Part shown: in pieces, positions 1 through 7,645 of the stretch
Position numbering within the stretch: the stretch's first letter is position 1
Layout: each line of letters begins with the position of its first letter
Source of the DNA: an uncultured bacterium
GTDB taxonomy: Bacteria; Pseudomonadota; Gammaproteobacteria; Burkholderiales; Burkholderiaceae_E
Assembly: GCA_903934795.1 (NCBI GenBank)
Contig: CAIZPE010000051.1
Span: forward strand, 1-33,041
DNA length: 33,041 nucleotides
Direction of reading: 5' to 3'
Position numbers and translations under genes: made by a program
The notes under the pieces: model-generated
Seen by the model: only the letters and a program-made list of their open reading frames with translations
Database searches by the model: none
What the model was told of the DNA's origin: nothing

Positions 1-401
1 GTGCTCGACTTGAAATGGATGTTGCCCAGCCCGCCATCGCCCCCCTTGGCCAGCATCACCACCTGGCCGTGATGATCCAGGTCGAACAGCAGTTCGCCGC
101 TGTCCTCGTCATAGACGATGGTGCCCACCGGCATGCGCAGCGTGATGTCCTCGGCGGCCTTGCCGTACTGGTCGGAGCCGCGCCCGCGCTCGCCGCCGCG
201 CGCCACATGCTTGCGGGCGTAGCGGAAGTCGACCAGGGTGTTGATGTTGCGGTCGGCCAGTGCGTAGACGCTGCCGCCGCGGCCGCCATCGCCGCCGTCG
301 GGGCCGCCGCGGGGGATGAACTTCTCGCGCCGGAACGACACGATGCCGGTGCCGCCGTCGCCAGCGGTGACCTCGATGTGCGCTTCGTCGATGAACTTCA
401 T
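1..401 (-). CDS. obgE: GTPase ObgE/CgtA, N-terminal part (cut by window edge)
   Basis: Obg is an essential ribosome-associated GTPase acting in late 50S subunit assembly and stress control. The ATG is at 401 on the minus strand and the frame stays open to base 1, giving about 133 residues. The translation starts [20 protein letters not shown] and continues with the glycine-rich Obg-fold repeats ([20 protein letters not shown], then a [14 protein letters not shown] segment), which are diagnostic of the N-terminal Obg domain. The G domain lies outside the window. A purine-rich GGGGGA sits a few bases before the ATG. It follows rplU-rpmA on the same strand, the usual bacterial order, but a strong terminator-like hairpin at 433-456 separates it from rpmA, so it is probably transcribed in part by read-through. 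Confidence 0.96.
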   Translation of the reverse strand, partial: MKFIDEAHIEVTAGDGGTGIVSFRREKFIPRGGPDGGDGGRGGSVYALADRNINTLVDFRYARKHVARGGERGRGSDQYGKAAEDITLRMPVGTIVYDEDSGELLFDLDHHGQVVMLAKGGDGGLGNIHFKSS

Positions 402-432
402 GGATCCCCCGCCTGCCGCCGCGGCAGCCAAC

Positions 433-456
433 AAAAAAGCCCCGCGAGGCGGGGCT
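433..456 (-). terminator. Rho-independent terminator after rpmA
   Basis: Read on the minus strand, an 8-bp perfect stem (AGCCCCGC / GCGGGGCT) with a three-base CTC loop is followed directly by a run of T residues. It begins about 20 bases after the rpmA stop and lies before the obgE start at 401. This is a textbook intrinsic terminator. It would lower obgE expression relative to the two ribosomal protein genes. Confidence 0.9.
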
Positions 457-477
457 GGTGGCGAGACCTGCCCGGCC

Positions 478-756
478 TTACTGGGCCTGGGCGGCCTCGG
501 GCAGCGGCAGAATGCTCACGGTATGGCGCCCGAGCGGGCCCTTGACCGCGAACTTCACCGAGCCGTCGATCAGCGCGAACAGGGTGAAGTCCTTGCCCAC
601 GCCGACATTCACGCCCGGGTGGAACCGGGTGCCGCGCTGGCGCACGATGATGGAACCGGCCGAGACCGTCTGACCGCCGTAGGCCTTGACCCCGAGCATC
701 TTGGGCTGGGAATCACGGCCGTTACGCGTGGAGCCGCCGCCTTTCTTCTGTGCCAT
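478..756 (-). CDS. rpmA: 50S ribosomal protein L27
   Basis: L27 is a small basic protein of the large ribosomal subunit whose N-terminus reaches the peptidyl transferase centre. The 92-residue product starts [19 protein letters not shown] and contains the family core [22 protein letters not shown], with normal length and no gaps. An AAGGAG ribosome binding site lies about eight bases before the ATG. It starts 12 bases after the rplU stop, so the two ribosomal genes form one transcript that ends at the hairpin at 433-456. Confidence 0.98.
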   Translation of the reverse strand: MAQKKGGGSTRNGRDSQPKMLGVKAYGGQTVSAGSIIVRQRGTRFHPGVNVGVGKDFTLFALIDGSVKFAVKGPLGRHTVSILPLPEAAQAQ

Positions 757-768
757 GGTGGCTTCTCC

Positions 769-1113
769 TTAGACGGCCGCGGGCGCGAGCGACTCGCCCA
801 GCGCCGAGGCGATCCGGCTGACCAGGACCTCGGTGTAGTTCTGCCGATGGCCCTGCTGTTTGCGGTAGTGCTTGCGACGGCGCATCTTGAAGATCATCAC
901 CTTGTCGTGACGACCCTGGGAGAGCACCGTGACCGAAACCGTGGCCCCGGCCACCAGCGGCGCGCCCACGACGATGTTCTCGCCGCTGCCCACTGCCAGG
1001 ACCTGATCCAGGGTGATTTCGGTTCCGATGTCCGCCGGCATCTGTTCTATCTTGATCTTGTCGCCGGCAGCAACCTTGTACTGCTTGCCACCGGTTTTTA
1101 TGACCGCGTACAT
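769..1113 (-). CDS. rplU: 50S ribosomal protein L21
   Basis: L21 binds 23S rRNA in the large subunit. The 114-residue product begins [20 protein letters not shown] and has the conserved basic segment [16 protein letters not shown] near residues 77-91. It is about ten residues longer than the E. coli protein because of a C-terminal tail ending in ESLAPAAV; such tails are common in Burkholderiales (from memory). The frame stays open far upstream, but homology and the promoter at 1151-1179 fix the start at 1113. First gene of the rplU-rpmA(-obgE) operon. Confidence 0.97.
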   Translation of the reverse strand: MYAVIKTGGKQYKVAAGDKIKIEQMPADIGTEITLDQVLAVGSGENIVVGAPLVAGATVSVTVLSQGRHDKVMIFKMRRRKHYRKQQGHRQNYTEVLVSRIASALGESLAPAAV

Positions 1114-1150
1114 GGAAAACCTCGATGAGGGTGGATTGACTGAACCGAAG

Positions 1151-1179
1151 ATTATGGCATTGCGCTGCGTCCAGGGCAA
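1151..1179 (-). promoter_or_regulatory. Sigma70-type promoter for rplU-rpmA
   Basis: On the minus strand TTGCCC (1179-1174) and CATAAT (1156-1151) are separated by exactly 17 bases. They match the sigma70 consensus well and lie about 40 bases ahead of the rplU ATG. The -35 hexamer is also where a -35 for the divergent ispB promoter would have to lie. Confidence 0.75.
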
Positions 1180-1196
1180 GTTCCGGCCGCCCGCCC

Positions 1197-1202
1197 TATA
1201 AT
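1197..1202 (+). promoter_or_regulatory. Candidate -10 box for ispB
   Basis: A perfect TATAAT lies 11 bases before the favoured ispB ATG at 1213. No good -35 hexamer is found 16-18 bases upstream (the bases there read GGGCAA). Transcription would begin around 1209, leaving almost no leader. The box overlaps the alternative ATG at 1201, which argues against that start. Confidence 0.5.
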
Positions 1203-1212
1203 GCGTGCGCCC

Positions 1213-2181
1213 ATGAAACCGCTCGAGATGTTCCCGGCGCTGGCGGCCGACCTCGGCGAGGTCGACCGCGTCATCCGCTCGCGCCTTGCGTCCGAGGTGG
1301 TGCTGATCAACACCGTGGCCGAGTACATCATCGCCGCGGGCGGCAAGCGCATGCGCCCGGCGCTGCTGCTGCTGGTGGCCCGGGCGCTGGGCAGCACCAG
1401 CAGCCACCGCCACCTGCTGGCCGCGGTGGTCGAGTTCATCCACACCGCCACGCTGCTGCATGACGATGTGGTCGACGAGTCTTCGCTGCGCCGCGGACGC
1501 CAGACCGCCAACGCCGCCTTCGGCAACGCCGCCAGCGTGCTGGTGGGCGACTTCCTCTACTCGCGCGCCTTCCAGATGATGGTCGAGGCCGACGACATGC
1601 GGGTGATGCGGGTGCTCTCCGACGCCACCAATGTCATCGCCGAGGGCGAGGTGCTGCAGCTCATCAACTGCAACGACCCCGATGTCGACGAGCAGCGCTA
1701 CCTCACCGTCATCCGCTACAAGACCGCCAAGCTCTTCGAGGCCTCGGCGCAGCTCGGCGCCATCCTGGCCGGCGCACCGGCCGACATCGAGGCCGGCGCC
1801 GCCGAGTACGGCCGGCGCCTGGGCACGGCCTTCCAGCTCATCGACGATGTGCTCGACTACTCCGGCGTCACCAGCGACATCGGCAAGAATGTCGGCGACG
1901 ACCTGCGCGAGGGCAAGCCCACCCTGCCGCTCATCCATGTGATGGCCACCGGCACCCCGGCCGAGCGCGACCTGGTCCGCGAGGCGATCACCAACGGCCA
2001 CACCGAGCACTTCGAGGCCATCATGACGGCCATCGGCCGCACCGGCGCGCTCGACTATGCCCGTGCCCGTGCCCGCGACGAGGCGCAAGCCGCCAGCGCT
2101 GCCATCGACTGCCTGCCGGCTTCCGAGTTCAAGCAGGCTCTGCTATACTTCTCTGCTTACTCGATTCAGCGAGATCGCTGA
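1213..2181 (+). CDS. ispB: Long-chain polyprenyl (octaprenyl) diphosphate synthase
   Basis: Trans-prenyltransferase that adds isopentenyl diphosphate units to farnesyl diphosphate to make the ubiquinone side chain. With the ATG at 1213 it has 322 residues, close to E. coli IspB. It carries GGKRMRP (about 43-49), the first aspartate-rich motif in LLHDDVVDE (about 81-89) and the second in QLIDDVLDY (about 208-216), which bind the Mg-diphosphates. The C-terminus ends SIQRDR as in E. coli. An in-frame ATG at 1201 exists but lies inside a TATAAT box, so 1213 is preferred; no clear ribosome binding site is seen. Divergent from rplU. Chain length (C40 or other) cannot be told from sequence alone. 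Confidence 0.95.
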   Translation: MKPLEMFPALAADLGEVDRVIRSRLASEVVLINTVAEYIIAAGGKRMRPALLLLVARALGSTSSHRHLLAAVVEFIHTATLLHDDVVDESSLRRGRQTANAAFGNAASVLVGDFLYSRAFQMMVEADDMRVMRVLSDATNVIAEGEVLQLINCNDPDVDEQRYLTVIRYKTAKLFEASAQLGAILAGAPADIEAGAAEYGRRLGTAFQLIDDVLDYSGVTSDIGKNVGDDLREGKPTLPLIHVMATGTPAERDLVREAITNGHTEHFEAIMTAIGRTGALDYARARARDEAQAASAAIDCLPASEFKQALLYFSAYSIQRDR

Positions 2182-2292
2182 AACGCCGGCCTGGCTCTCC
2201 CGACTCTGGCCGCCGGCGCGCATCGGGCAAGGGCTCGCGGCGCCAGCCGCAGGTCGAATGGACTGCCCACCGGTGTCAACCGGCGCGGCCCT

Positions 2293-2369
2293 CGGGGTGT
2301 AGCTTAGCCTGGTAGAGCGCTACGTTCGGGACGTAGAGGCCGGAGGTTCGAATCCTCTCACCCCGACCA
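2293..2369 (+). tRNA. tRNA-Pro (anticodon CGG)
   Basis: A 77-base cloverleaf. The 5' acceptor arm CGGGGTG (2293-2299) pairs with CACCCCG (2359-2365), followed by discriminator A and an encoded CCA (2367-2369). The anticodon stem CTACG/CGTAG encloses the loop TTCGGGA with anticodon CGG at 2327-2329, reading the proline codon CCG. The T arm contains GGTTCGAATCC. Lies 111 bases after ispB on the same strand. From memory, this tRNA sits between ispB and pilB in many Burkholderiales, which makes it a possible insertion point for the block that follows. Confidence 0.97.
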
Positions 2370-2398
2370 ACCCACAGTTCCGAGTCCGCAACCCGCCC

Positions 2399-2989
2399 TC
2401 AGCGCGCGGCCAGCGCCGACTCGATTGCGCTCACCAGCCTGGGGTTGCTGGGCGCCACGCCGCTGCCGAAATGCGCGATCGCGCGACCGTCACGGCCCAC
2501 CAGGTACTTGTTGAAGTTCCAGGCTGGCGGCTGGCCGGTGACGCGCGCCAGTTCGGCAAAGAGCGGGTGGGCCTGCTCGCCGCGCACCCGGGTCTCGGTG
2601 GCCATGGGGAATTTCACGCCGTAGGTGTTGAAGCACACCGCTGCGGTCTTGCGCGCGTCGGGGTCCTCCTGGCGGAAGTCGTTGGAGGGCACGCCGATCA
2701 CCACCAGACCTCGGCCGGCGTAGCGGGCGTTGAGCACCTCCAGGCCCTCGAACTGCCCGGTGAATCCGCAGTAGCTGGCGGTGTTGACCACCAGCAGCAC
2801 CTTGCCGGCATGGGGGCACAGAGGCAGCGGCTGCTCGTCCTGCAGGCGGCGCAGGCTGTGCTGCAGGAGCGGCGGGCACGCGGCGCGGGCTGATGCAGGC
2901 GACGCGGCCGGAACGGCGATGCCGGCAAGCCCGAGCGCGCCGGCGAACGACAGCACAATCTGCCGGCGGGATGCGACCGGGTCACTCAT
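2399..2989 (-). CDS. Glutathione peroxidase-family protein with Tat-type signal
   Basis: Thiol peroxidase of the GPx fold, reducing hydrogen or lipid peroxides with glutathione or thioredoxin. With the ATG at 2989 it has 196 residues. The N-terminus has a twin-arginine motif SRRQIVLSF (7-15), a hydrophobic stretch and an ASARA cleavage site near 36, so export to the periplasm is inferred. The catalytic tetrad is present: Cys74 in NTASYCGFTGQ, Gln107 in PSNDFRQEDPD, Trp157 and Asn158 in WNFNKYLVG. It is a cysteine, not selenocysteine, enzyme. Its ATG overlaps the stop of the upstream Bug receptor gene by four bases (ATGA), so the two are translationally coupled. The Bug partner says little about function. 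Confidence 0.9.
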   Translation of the reverse strand: MSDPVASRRQIVLSFAGALGLAGIAVPAASPASARAACPPLLQHSLRRLQDEQPLPLCPHAGKVLLVVNTASYCGFTGQFEGLEVLNARYAGRGLVVIGVPSNDFRQEDPDARKTAAVCFNTYGVKFPMATETRVRGEQAHPLFAELARVTGQPPAWNFNKYLVGRDGRAIAHFGSGVAPSNPRLVSAIESALAAR

Positions 2990-3972
2990 TCCGGCTTGAT
3001 GCCGGCCTGACGGACCACGGTACCCCACTTGTCGATCTCGGCGCGCACGAAGGCGCCGAACTGCGCGGGGCTGAGCGGCATGGTGTAGCCGCCCATCTCG
3101 GCGATGCGCTGCTTCACCTGAGGCATGGCCAGCACCTTGCTGATCTCGCGATGCAGGGCATCGACCACCGGCGCAGGCGTGCGGGACGGCGCCATGAAGC
3201 CCACCCAGACCGTCACCTCGAAGCCGGGATAGCCAGACTCGGCCACGGTGGGCACCGTGGGCTGTTCCGTGGTGCGCTGCGCGCTGGTCACCGCCAGCGC
3301 CTTCACACGGCCCGCCTTGATCTGCGGCAGCGCGGTCACCTGGTTGTCGACCATGACCTGCACCTGGCCGCCGATCAGGTCGGTGAGCGCCGGGGTGGAG
3401 CCCTTGTAGGGCACATGGGTGAACTGGATGCCGGCGCGGGCCTGCAGCAGCTCGGCGGCAAGGTGCCCCGAGGTGGCCGTGCCCGAGGAGCCGAGCACCA
3501 GCGAACCCGGCTTCGCCTTGGCCAGGGCCACCAGTTCGGGCACCGTGCCGGCCGGCACGGCAGGATTCACCAGCAGCACATTCGGCATGGAGATGACATG
3601 GACCACCGGTGTGAAGTCGGCCGGGGTATAGGGCAGCTTGCCGGCATACACGCCGTAGTGGGCGGCGTTGGGGCCGATACTGCCCATCAGCAGCGTATAG
3701 CCATCGGGCTCGGCCCGGGCCACCGCCTGGGCGCCGATGATCTGGCTGGCGCCGGCCTTGTTCTCGACCACCACCGGCTGGCCGACCAGCTTGCTGAGTT
3801 CGCCCGCGACCAGCCGTGCCGACTGGTCGAGAATCCCGCCCGGCGCGGCCGGCACGACGAAGGTGATCGGGCGCGCCGGGAAGGTCTGGGCGGCCGCGGG
3901 CGAGACGACGGCGCAGGCGAGCAGTGCGCCAAGGATCGAGACGAGGCGGCGGTGGGTGCGATGAGCTGACAC
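2986..3972 (-). CDS. Bug/TctC-family tripartite tricarboxylate solute receptor
   Basis: Periplasmic receptor that binds a small carboxylate and normally hands it to a TctA/TctB permease. The 328-residue product is called from a GTG at 3972 with a GGAG ribosome binding site seven bases upstream; the open frame extends to 4272, but the signal peptide (HRTHRRLVSILGALLACAVV, then SPAAAQ) fits the GTG. Mature-protein signatures: FPARPITFVVPAAPGGILDQ, VVVENKAGAS, DGYTLLMGS, and the later VPYKG and PTVAESGYPGFE motifs. No tctA or tctB is nearby, so it must share a remote permease or act in sensing. It is first in a two-gene operon with the peroxidase. The ligand is unknown. Confidence 0.92.
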   Translation of the reverse strand: MSAHRTHRRLVSILGALLACAVVSPAAAQTFPARPITFVVPAAPGGILDQSARLVAGELSKLVGQPVVVENKAGASQIIGAQAVARAEPDGYTLLMGSIGPNAAHYGVYAGKLPYTPADFTPVVHVISMPNVLLVNPAVPAGTVPELVALAKAKPGSLVLGSSGTATSGHLAAELLQARAGIQFTHVPYKGSTPALTDLIGGQVQVMVDNQVTALPQIKAGRVKALAVTSAQRTTEQPTVPTVAESGYPGFEVTVWVGFMAPSRTPAPVVDALHREISKVLAMPQVKQRIAEMGGYTMPLSPAQFGAFVRAEIDKWGTVVRQAGIKPE

Positions 3973-4011
3973 GGACAATCTCCGGAGACGACGCCAGCGC
4001 GTCGGGTTCGG

Positions 4012-4041
4012 TGGCAGGATCGTGATGCCTGGCAGGGATCG
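4012..4041. repeat. Short direct repeat in the divergent intergenic region
   Basis: TGGCAGGATCG (4012-4022) and TGGCAGGGATCG (4030-4041) are two near-identical copies, 18 bases apart start to start. They lie in the 199-base gap between the leftward Bug gene and the rightward SnoaL-like gene. Two copies about two helical turns apart could be a regulator site. I see no convincing -10/-35 pair here, and chance cannot be excluded. Confidence 0.25.
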
Positions 4042-4171
4042 GGCGAACCGTGCGGCGGCGTGTTGTGGCGCGGCCAGGGCGCTTCGCCAGGGCCCTGCCC
4101 GAAGTCTACGCGGGTCACCGGCACGATCGACCGCAGAGACCCTGTCACGACCCGTTCCCAGGAGACCGCTC

Positions 4172-4678
4172 ATGGATACCCAGGCATTCGCGGCGCTGCT
4201 CGAGCGCTTCACCCGCGCGGCCGAGGCCGGCGACGGCGCCGCCTTCGCCGCCTGCTTCACCGAGGACGGCATCTACCACGACTACATCTACGGCCCGCAC
4301 ACCGGCCGCGACGCGATCGGGCACATGATGCAGCACATCTTCCATCGCGATGCCGGGCCCGACTATCGCTGGGAGATGTTCGACCCGGTCTGCGCGGGCG
4401 ACATCGGCTATGCCTGGTCGCTGTCGAGCTTCAGCTCCACGGTGGCGGAGTTCGCCGGGCGCCAGGTGCTGATCGACGGCATGAGCCGCTTCGTGCTGCG
4501 GGACGGGCTGATCGCGGAGTATCACGAGTCGGTCAACGGCTGCGTGGCCATGGCCCAGCTCGGCGTGGCACCCGAGCGCATGGCCAAGGTGGCACGCCGC
4601 TGGGCGGGCTGGCTGCACGAGCGGCCAAGCGCACGCGAGTACCTTGCCCGCGCCAAGGGCACACGGCGCGTCGGCTGA
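4172..4678 (+). CDS. SnoaL/NTF2-like fold protein
   Basis: A 168-residue protein with the NTF2-like alpha+beta barrel pattern: helix FAALLERFTRAAEAGDGAAF, then ACFTEDGIYHDYIYGPHTGR (residues about 28-47), HMMQHIF, and C-terminal strands ending in DGLIAEYHESVNG. The family includes ketosteroid-isomerase-like enzymes, dehydratases and ligand-binding proteins, so the reaction cannot be named. The ATG at 4172 has AGGAG ten bases upstream; the frame extends to 4022 without a better start. It opens the rightward cassette with the aldolase-like gene, the 2-hydroxyacid dehydrogenase and a Bug receptor, which suggests a role in breakdown of an organic acid. The C-terminal 30 residues are basic. Confidence 0.8.
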   Translation: MDTQAFAALLERFTRAAEAGDGAAFAACFTEDGIYHDYIYGPHTGRDAIGHMMQHIFHRDAGPDYRWEMFDPVCAGDIGYAWSLSSFSSTVAEFAGRQVLIDGMSRFVLRDGLIAEYHESVNGCVAMAQLGVAPERMAKVARRWAGWLHERPSAREYLARAKGTRRVG

Positions 4679-4774
4679 GCGGGCCCGATTCCGGAAAGCG
4701 TCGGCGCACCGCCGCCCGGGCAGACGCATTCGGTAAGGTCCGCCCATTCCCGATCCCCGCGCAGGAGCCCTGCC

Positions 4775-5449
4775 GTGACCGCACCCGGATTCAGCATTCA
4801 GCCCCGCATCCACACCAGCCCGAGCCTGGTGGCACTCTTCCAGGGTCTGCCCACCTCGATCATCAGCGACTGCATGAGCCGGCTCGGCGGCACGGCCGCG
4901 CTCGCGCCCCGGCATCGACCCGGCACCGCCGTGCTGGGCTGCGCGCTGACCGTGCGGGTGCGCACCGGCGACAACCTGATGATCCACAAGGCGCTGCAGC
5001 TGGTGCGCCCGGGCGATGTGCTGGTGGTCGACGGCAACGGCGCCACCGACCGCGCGCTGCTCGGCGACATCATGAAGAACGTCGCGCGCTCGCGCGGTGC
5101 GGTGGGGGTGGTGATCGACGGCGCCATTCGCGACAGCGCCAGCTTCCGCGACGACGACTTCGGCTGCTATTCCCGTGGGGTATGCCATCGCGGGCCCTAC
5201 AAGGAGGGGCCGGGCGAGATCAACCTGCCGGTGTCGATCGATGGCTGCGTGGTCAGCCCGGGCGACATCGTGATCGGCGACGACGATGGCGTGGTGTTCG
5301 TCGCGCCGGCGCTGGCCGAGTCGGTGGCCGGCGCCGCGCGCCGCAGGCTCGCCGACGAGGCCAACACCCTGGCGGCGATCGCCGAGGGCCGCTATGACGA
5401 CCGCTGGATCGACCAGACGCTGCAGGCCCGCGGCCTGAAGGTGGCCTGA
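4775..5449 (+). CDS. RraA-like / 4-hydroxy-4-methyl-2-oxoglutarate aldolase-family protein
   Basis: The RraA fold covers class II HMG/CHA aldolases, oxaloacetate decarboxylases and the RNase E inhibitor RraA. The 224-residue product starts at a GTG with AGGAG nine bases before it. Family marks are GDNLMIHKAL (65-74), LVVDGNGATDRALLGDIM (83-100) and VVIDGAIRDSASF (112-124); Arg119-Asp120 match the substrate- and metal-binding Arg-Asp of the aldolases, and INLPVSIDGCVVSPGDIVIG precedes DDDGVV. Keeping the Arg-Asp pair and sitting next to a 2-hydroxyacid dehydrogenase favours an enzyme that cleaves or decarboxylates a 2-keto acid over a ribonuclease regulator. The substrate is unknown. The dehydrogenase gene starts two bases after its stop. 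Confidence 0.87.
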   Translation: MTAPGFSIQPRIHTSPSLVALFQGLPTSIISDCMSRLGGTAALAPRHRPGTAVLGCALTVRVRTGDNLMIHKALQLVRPGDVLVVDGNGATDRALLGDIMKNVARSRGAVGVVIDGAIRDSASFRDDDFGCYSRGVCHRGPYKEGPGEINLPVSIDGCVVSPGDIVIGDDDGVVFVAPALAESVAGAARRRLADEANTLAAIAEGRYDDRWIDQTLQARGLKVA

Positions 5450-5451
5450 GC

Positions 5452-6498
5452 ATGGCGCGGGTCCCCGTTGTGCGCTTCGACTCCTGGGTCGATCCGGTCT
5501 TCGATCAGACCCTGCGCGGCGAGCCCGGCATCGCCTTGTCGGTGCAGGTCATGCCGGCCGACGCCGCGGCCGCGCGCGCAGCGCTGTGCGAGGCGCGGGT
5601 CTTCCATGTCTCGGCCGCGAAAGACGAGCTTCCCGCCCATTGCCATGTGAGCGAGGCGCTGCTCGCCGAGTGCCCCGCGCTGCTGTGCGTGTCGTCCTAT
5701 GGCGCAGGCTATGACCCGATCGATGTCGCGGCCTGCACACGGGCCGGCATCGCGGTGGTCAACCAGAGCGGCGGCAATGCGGTCTCGGTCGCCGAGCACA
5801 CGCTGGGCCTCATCCTGGCGGTCACCCATCGCATCGCCGAAAGCGACCGGCGGCTGCGCACCGAGCGCGGCTTCTCGCGCGAATCGCTCACCGGCACCGA
5901 GATCGCCGGCAAGACGCTCGGACTGGTGGGCATCGGCCACATCGGTCGCCGGGTGGCAGCGCTTGGCGCCGCCTTCGGCATGCGGGTGCTGGCCAGCGAT
6001 CCGCTGCTCACCGACGCCGAGATCGTCGCGCGCGGCGCGCAGGCCGTGCCGCTGGACACGCTGCTCGCCCAGGCCGACATCGTGTCGCTGCACTGCCCGC
6101 GCGATGCCCGCACCCTGCGCCTGATCGACGCGGCCGCCATCGCCCGCATGAAGCGCGGCGCGGTGTTCATCAGCACCGCGCGCGGCGGCATCCACGATGA
6201 GCAGGCGCTCGCCCAGGCGTTGGCCGAGGGCCGGCTCGCCGGCGCCGGGCTCGATGTCTGGGATCGCGAGCCGCCGCCGCTCGATCATCCGCTGCTCGCG
6301 CTGCCCACGGTGGTGGCCACCTACCACACCGCCGGCGTCACCCACGAGGCGCGTCGCAACATGGCACGGATCTCGGCCGAGCAGATCATCGCGGTGCTGG
6401 CCGGGCAGCGTCCGCCCCGACTGGTCAACCCCGAGGTCTGGCCCGCCTATGCCGCGCGATTCGCGGCCGCGTTCGGCCGGCGGCCCGGGCCGGACTGA
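5452..6498 (+). CDS. D-isomer-specific 2-hydroxyacid dehydrogenase (NAD-dependent)
   Basis: Interconverts a D-2-hydroxy acid and the 2-keto acid. The 348-residue protein has the Rossmann motif GLVGIGHIG with Gly160-x-Gly162-x-x-Gly165, an acidic residue at the end of the second strand (Asp183 in LASDPLL), and the catalytic triad Arg244 (STARGGIHDE), Glu273 (WDREPPPLDHP) and His292 (TYHTAGVTHEA). Asp183 suggests NAD rather than NADP. It starts two bases after the RraA-like gene, so the two are surely co-translated. A working idea is that the dehydrogenase makes the 2-keto acid that the aldolase-like partner cleaves. The family includes phosphoglycerate, glycerate, glyoxylate and lactate dehydrogenases; it is not a full-length SerA, having no ACT domain. 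Confidence 0.92.
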   Translation: MARVPVVRFDSWVDPVFDQTLRGEPGIALSVQVMPADAAAARAALCEARVFHVSAAKDELPAHCHVSEALLAECPALLCVSSYGAGYDPIDVAACTRAGIAVVNQSGGNAVSVAEHTLGLILAVTHRIAESDRRLRTERGFSRESLTGTEIAGKTLGLVGIGHIGRRVAALGAAFGMRVLASDPLLTDAEIVARGAQAVPLDTLLAQADIVSLHCPRDARTLRLIDAAAIARMKRGAVFISTARGGIHDEQALAQALAEGRLAGAGLDVWDREPPPLDHPLLALPTVVATYHTAGVTHEARRNMARISAEQIIAVLAGQRPPRLVNPEVWPAYAARFAAAFGRRPGPD

Positions 6499-6538
6499 TC
6501 CCGTCTCGTCCCGCCTGCCCCCTTGCCCGCCTGCCCCC

Positions 6539-6625
6539 TGACGCCTGACGCCTGAGGCCCCGAGAACCCCAAGCTCCAGACCCGAATCCCCAGCCACACG
6601 CCACACGCCAAACGCCAAACGCCAA
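6539..6625. repeat. Heptamer tandem-repeat tract
   Basis: The 136-base gap between the dehydrogenase and the Bug gene contains two sets of seven-base repeats. At 6539-6559 there are three units, TGACGCC twice then TGAGGCC. At 6594-6625 there are CCACACG twice, CCAAACG twice and a partial fifth unit. The second set runs into the AAGGA ribosome binding site (6624-6628) of the next gene. The two sets flank about 35 bases of unrelated sequence. No promoter or terminator is evident. Translated on the minus strand the tract gives LAFGVWRVA-like peptides, a shadow and not a gene. Confidence 0.7.
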
Positions 6626-6634
6626 GGAAACACC

Positions 6635-7612
6635 ATGACCGCCAATGCCCTGCGCCGATCTGCCTGCCTCGTCCTGGCCCTGCTCGCGCTGCTCGCCGGC
6701 CGGCCTGCGCTGGCCTGGCCCGACCGGCCGATCCGGATGATCGTGGCCTACACCGCCGGCGGCGCCACCGATGTCACTGCGCGCGCGATCGCGCCCTTCA
6801 TCGAGCGTCAGCTCGGACCGGGCACGCGCATCATCGTCGAGAACCGCACCGGCGCCGGCGGGGCGATCGGCTTTGCCGCGCTGGCAAGCGCGGCGCCCGA
6901 CGGCTACACCATCGGCTTCATCAACACCCCCACCGTGCTCACCGTACCGATCGAGCGCAAGGTGAACTTCACCTGGGAGAGCTACGATCTGCTCGGCAAT
7001 GTGATCGACGATCCCGGCAACTTCGCGGTGCTGACCAGCAGCAGCATCACCAATCTCGATCAGCTCGCGGCCTATGCCCGATCGCGCCCGGGCCAGGTCA
7101 CGGTGGGCACCACCGGGGTGGGCTCCGATGACCACCTCGCCATGCTGATGTTCGAACGCCACGCCAAGGTGAAGATGGTGCATGTGCCCTTCAAGGGCGC
7201 CGCCGATGTCCGCCAGGCGACGCTGGGCCGGCAGATCGATGTGGCGGCGGTGAACATCGGTGAGGCGCAGCAGGCGATCAAGGGCGGCTCGCCCTTTCGC
7301 AACCTCGGCCAGATGAGCCCGGTGCGCACCGACATCGCGCCCGAACTGCCGACCTTCCGCGAGCAGGGCTATCCGATCGAGATGTCCTCGCTGCGTGGCA
7401 TCGCGGCGCCGCGCGGCCTGCCCGCCGATGTGCGCGAGCGGCTGGTCAATGCGGTGCGCCGCGCCGCCGCCGACCCCGAGTTCGTGCGGGCTGCCGGCGC
7501 GGTGTTCGCGCCGCTGCGTTACCTCGCCCCGCCGGAATACGCAGCCGTGCTGCGCGACGCCGATGTCCAGTTCCGCAAGCTCTGGGGCGAGATGCCCTGG
7601 GGCGAGCAGTAA
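6635..7612 (+). CDS. Bug/TctC-family tripartite tricarboxylate solute receptor
   Basis: A 325-residue exported receptor. The signal peptide (ALRRSACLVLALLALLAG, cut after ALA near residue 27) is followed by WPDRPIRMIVAYTAGGATD, the typical Bug N-terminus. Other signatures are IIVENRTGAGGAIG, DGYTIGF and VHVPFKGAADV, and a C-terminus conserved in the family. The ATG is preceded by AAGGA inside the heptamer-repeat tract. Its place after the aldolase-like and dehydrogenase genes suggests it binds the substrate of that pathway, probably a hydroxy- or dicarboxylic acid. No tctAB permease genes are in the window. It differs clearly in sequence from the two other Bug proteins here, so these are not recent duplicates. 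Confidence 0.92.
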   Translation: MTANALRRSACLVLALLALLAGRPALAWPDRPIRMIVAYTAGGATDVTARAIAPFIERQLGPGTRIIVENRTGAGGAIGFAALASAAPDGYTIGFINTPTVLTVPIERKVNFTWESYDLLGNVIDDPGNFAVLTSSSITNLDQLAAYARSRPGQVTVGTTGVGSDDHLAMLMFERHAKVKMVHVPFKGAADVRQATLGRQIDVAAVNIGEAQQAIKGGSPFRNLGQMSPVRTDIAPELPTFREQGYPIEMSSLRGIAAPRGLPADVRERLVNAVRRAAADPEFVRAAGAVFAPLRYLAPPEYAAVLRDADVQFRKLWGEMPWGEQ

Positions 7613-7645
7613 GACGCCGGCCATGAGGGCCCGTCAGGCGCGCGC

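Noticed and set aside
4060-5397. 445-codon frame overlapping the SnoaL-like and RraA-like genes
   Set aside because: Arg/Ala-rich low-complexity product in an alternative frame of two recognisable genes.
5392-7624. Minus-strand frames containing LAFGVWRVA-like peptides
   Set aside because: Produced by the heptamer repeats and by antisense reading of the dehydrogenase and Bug genes.
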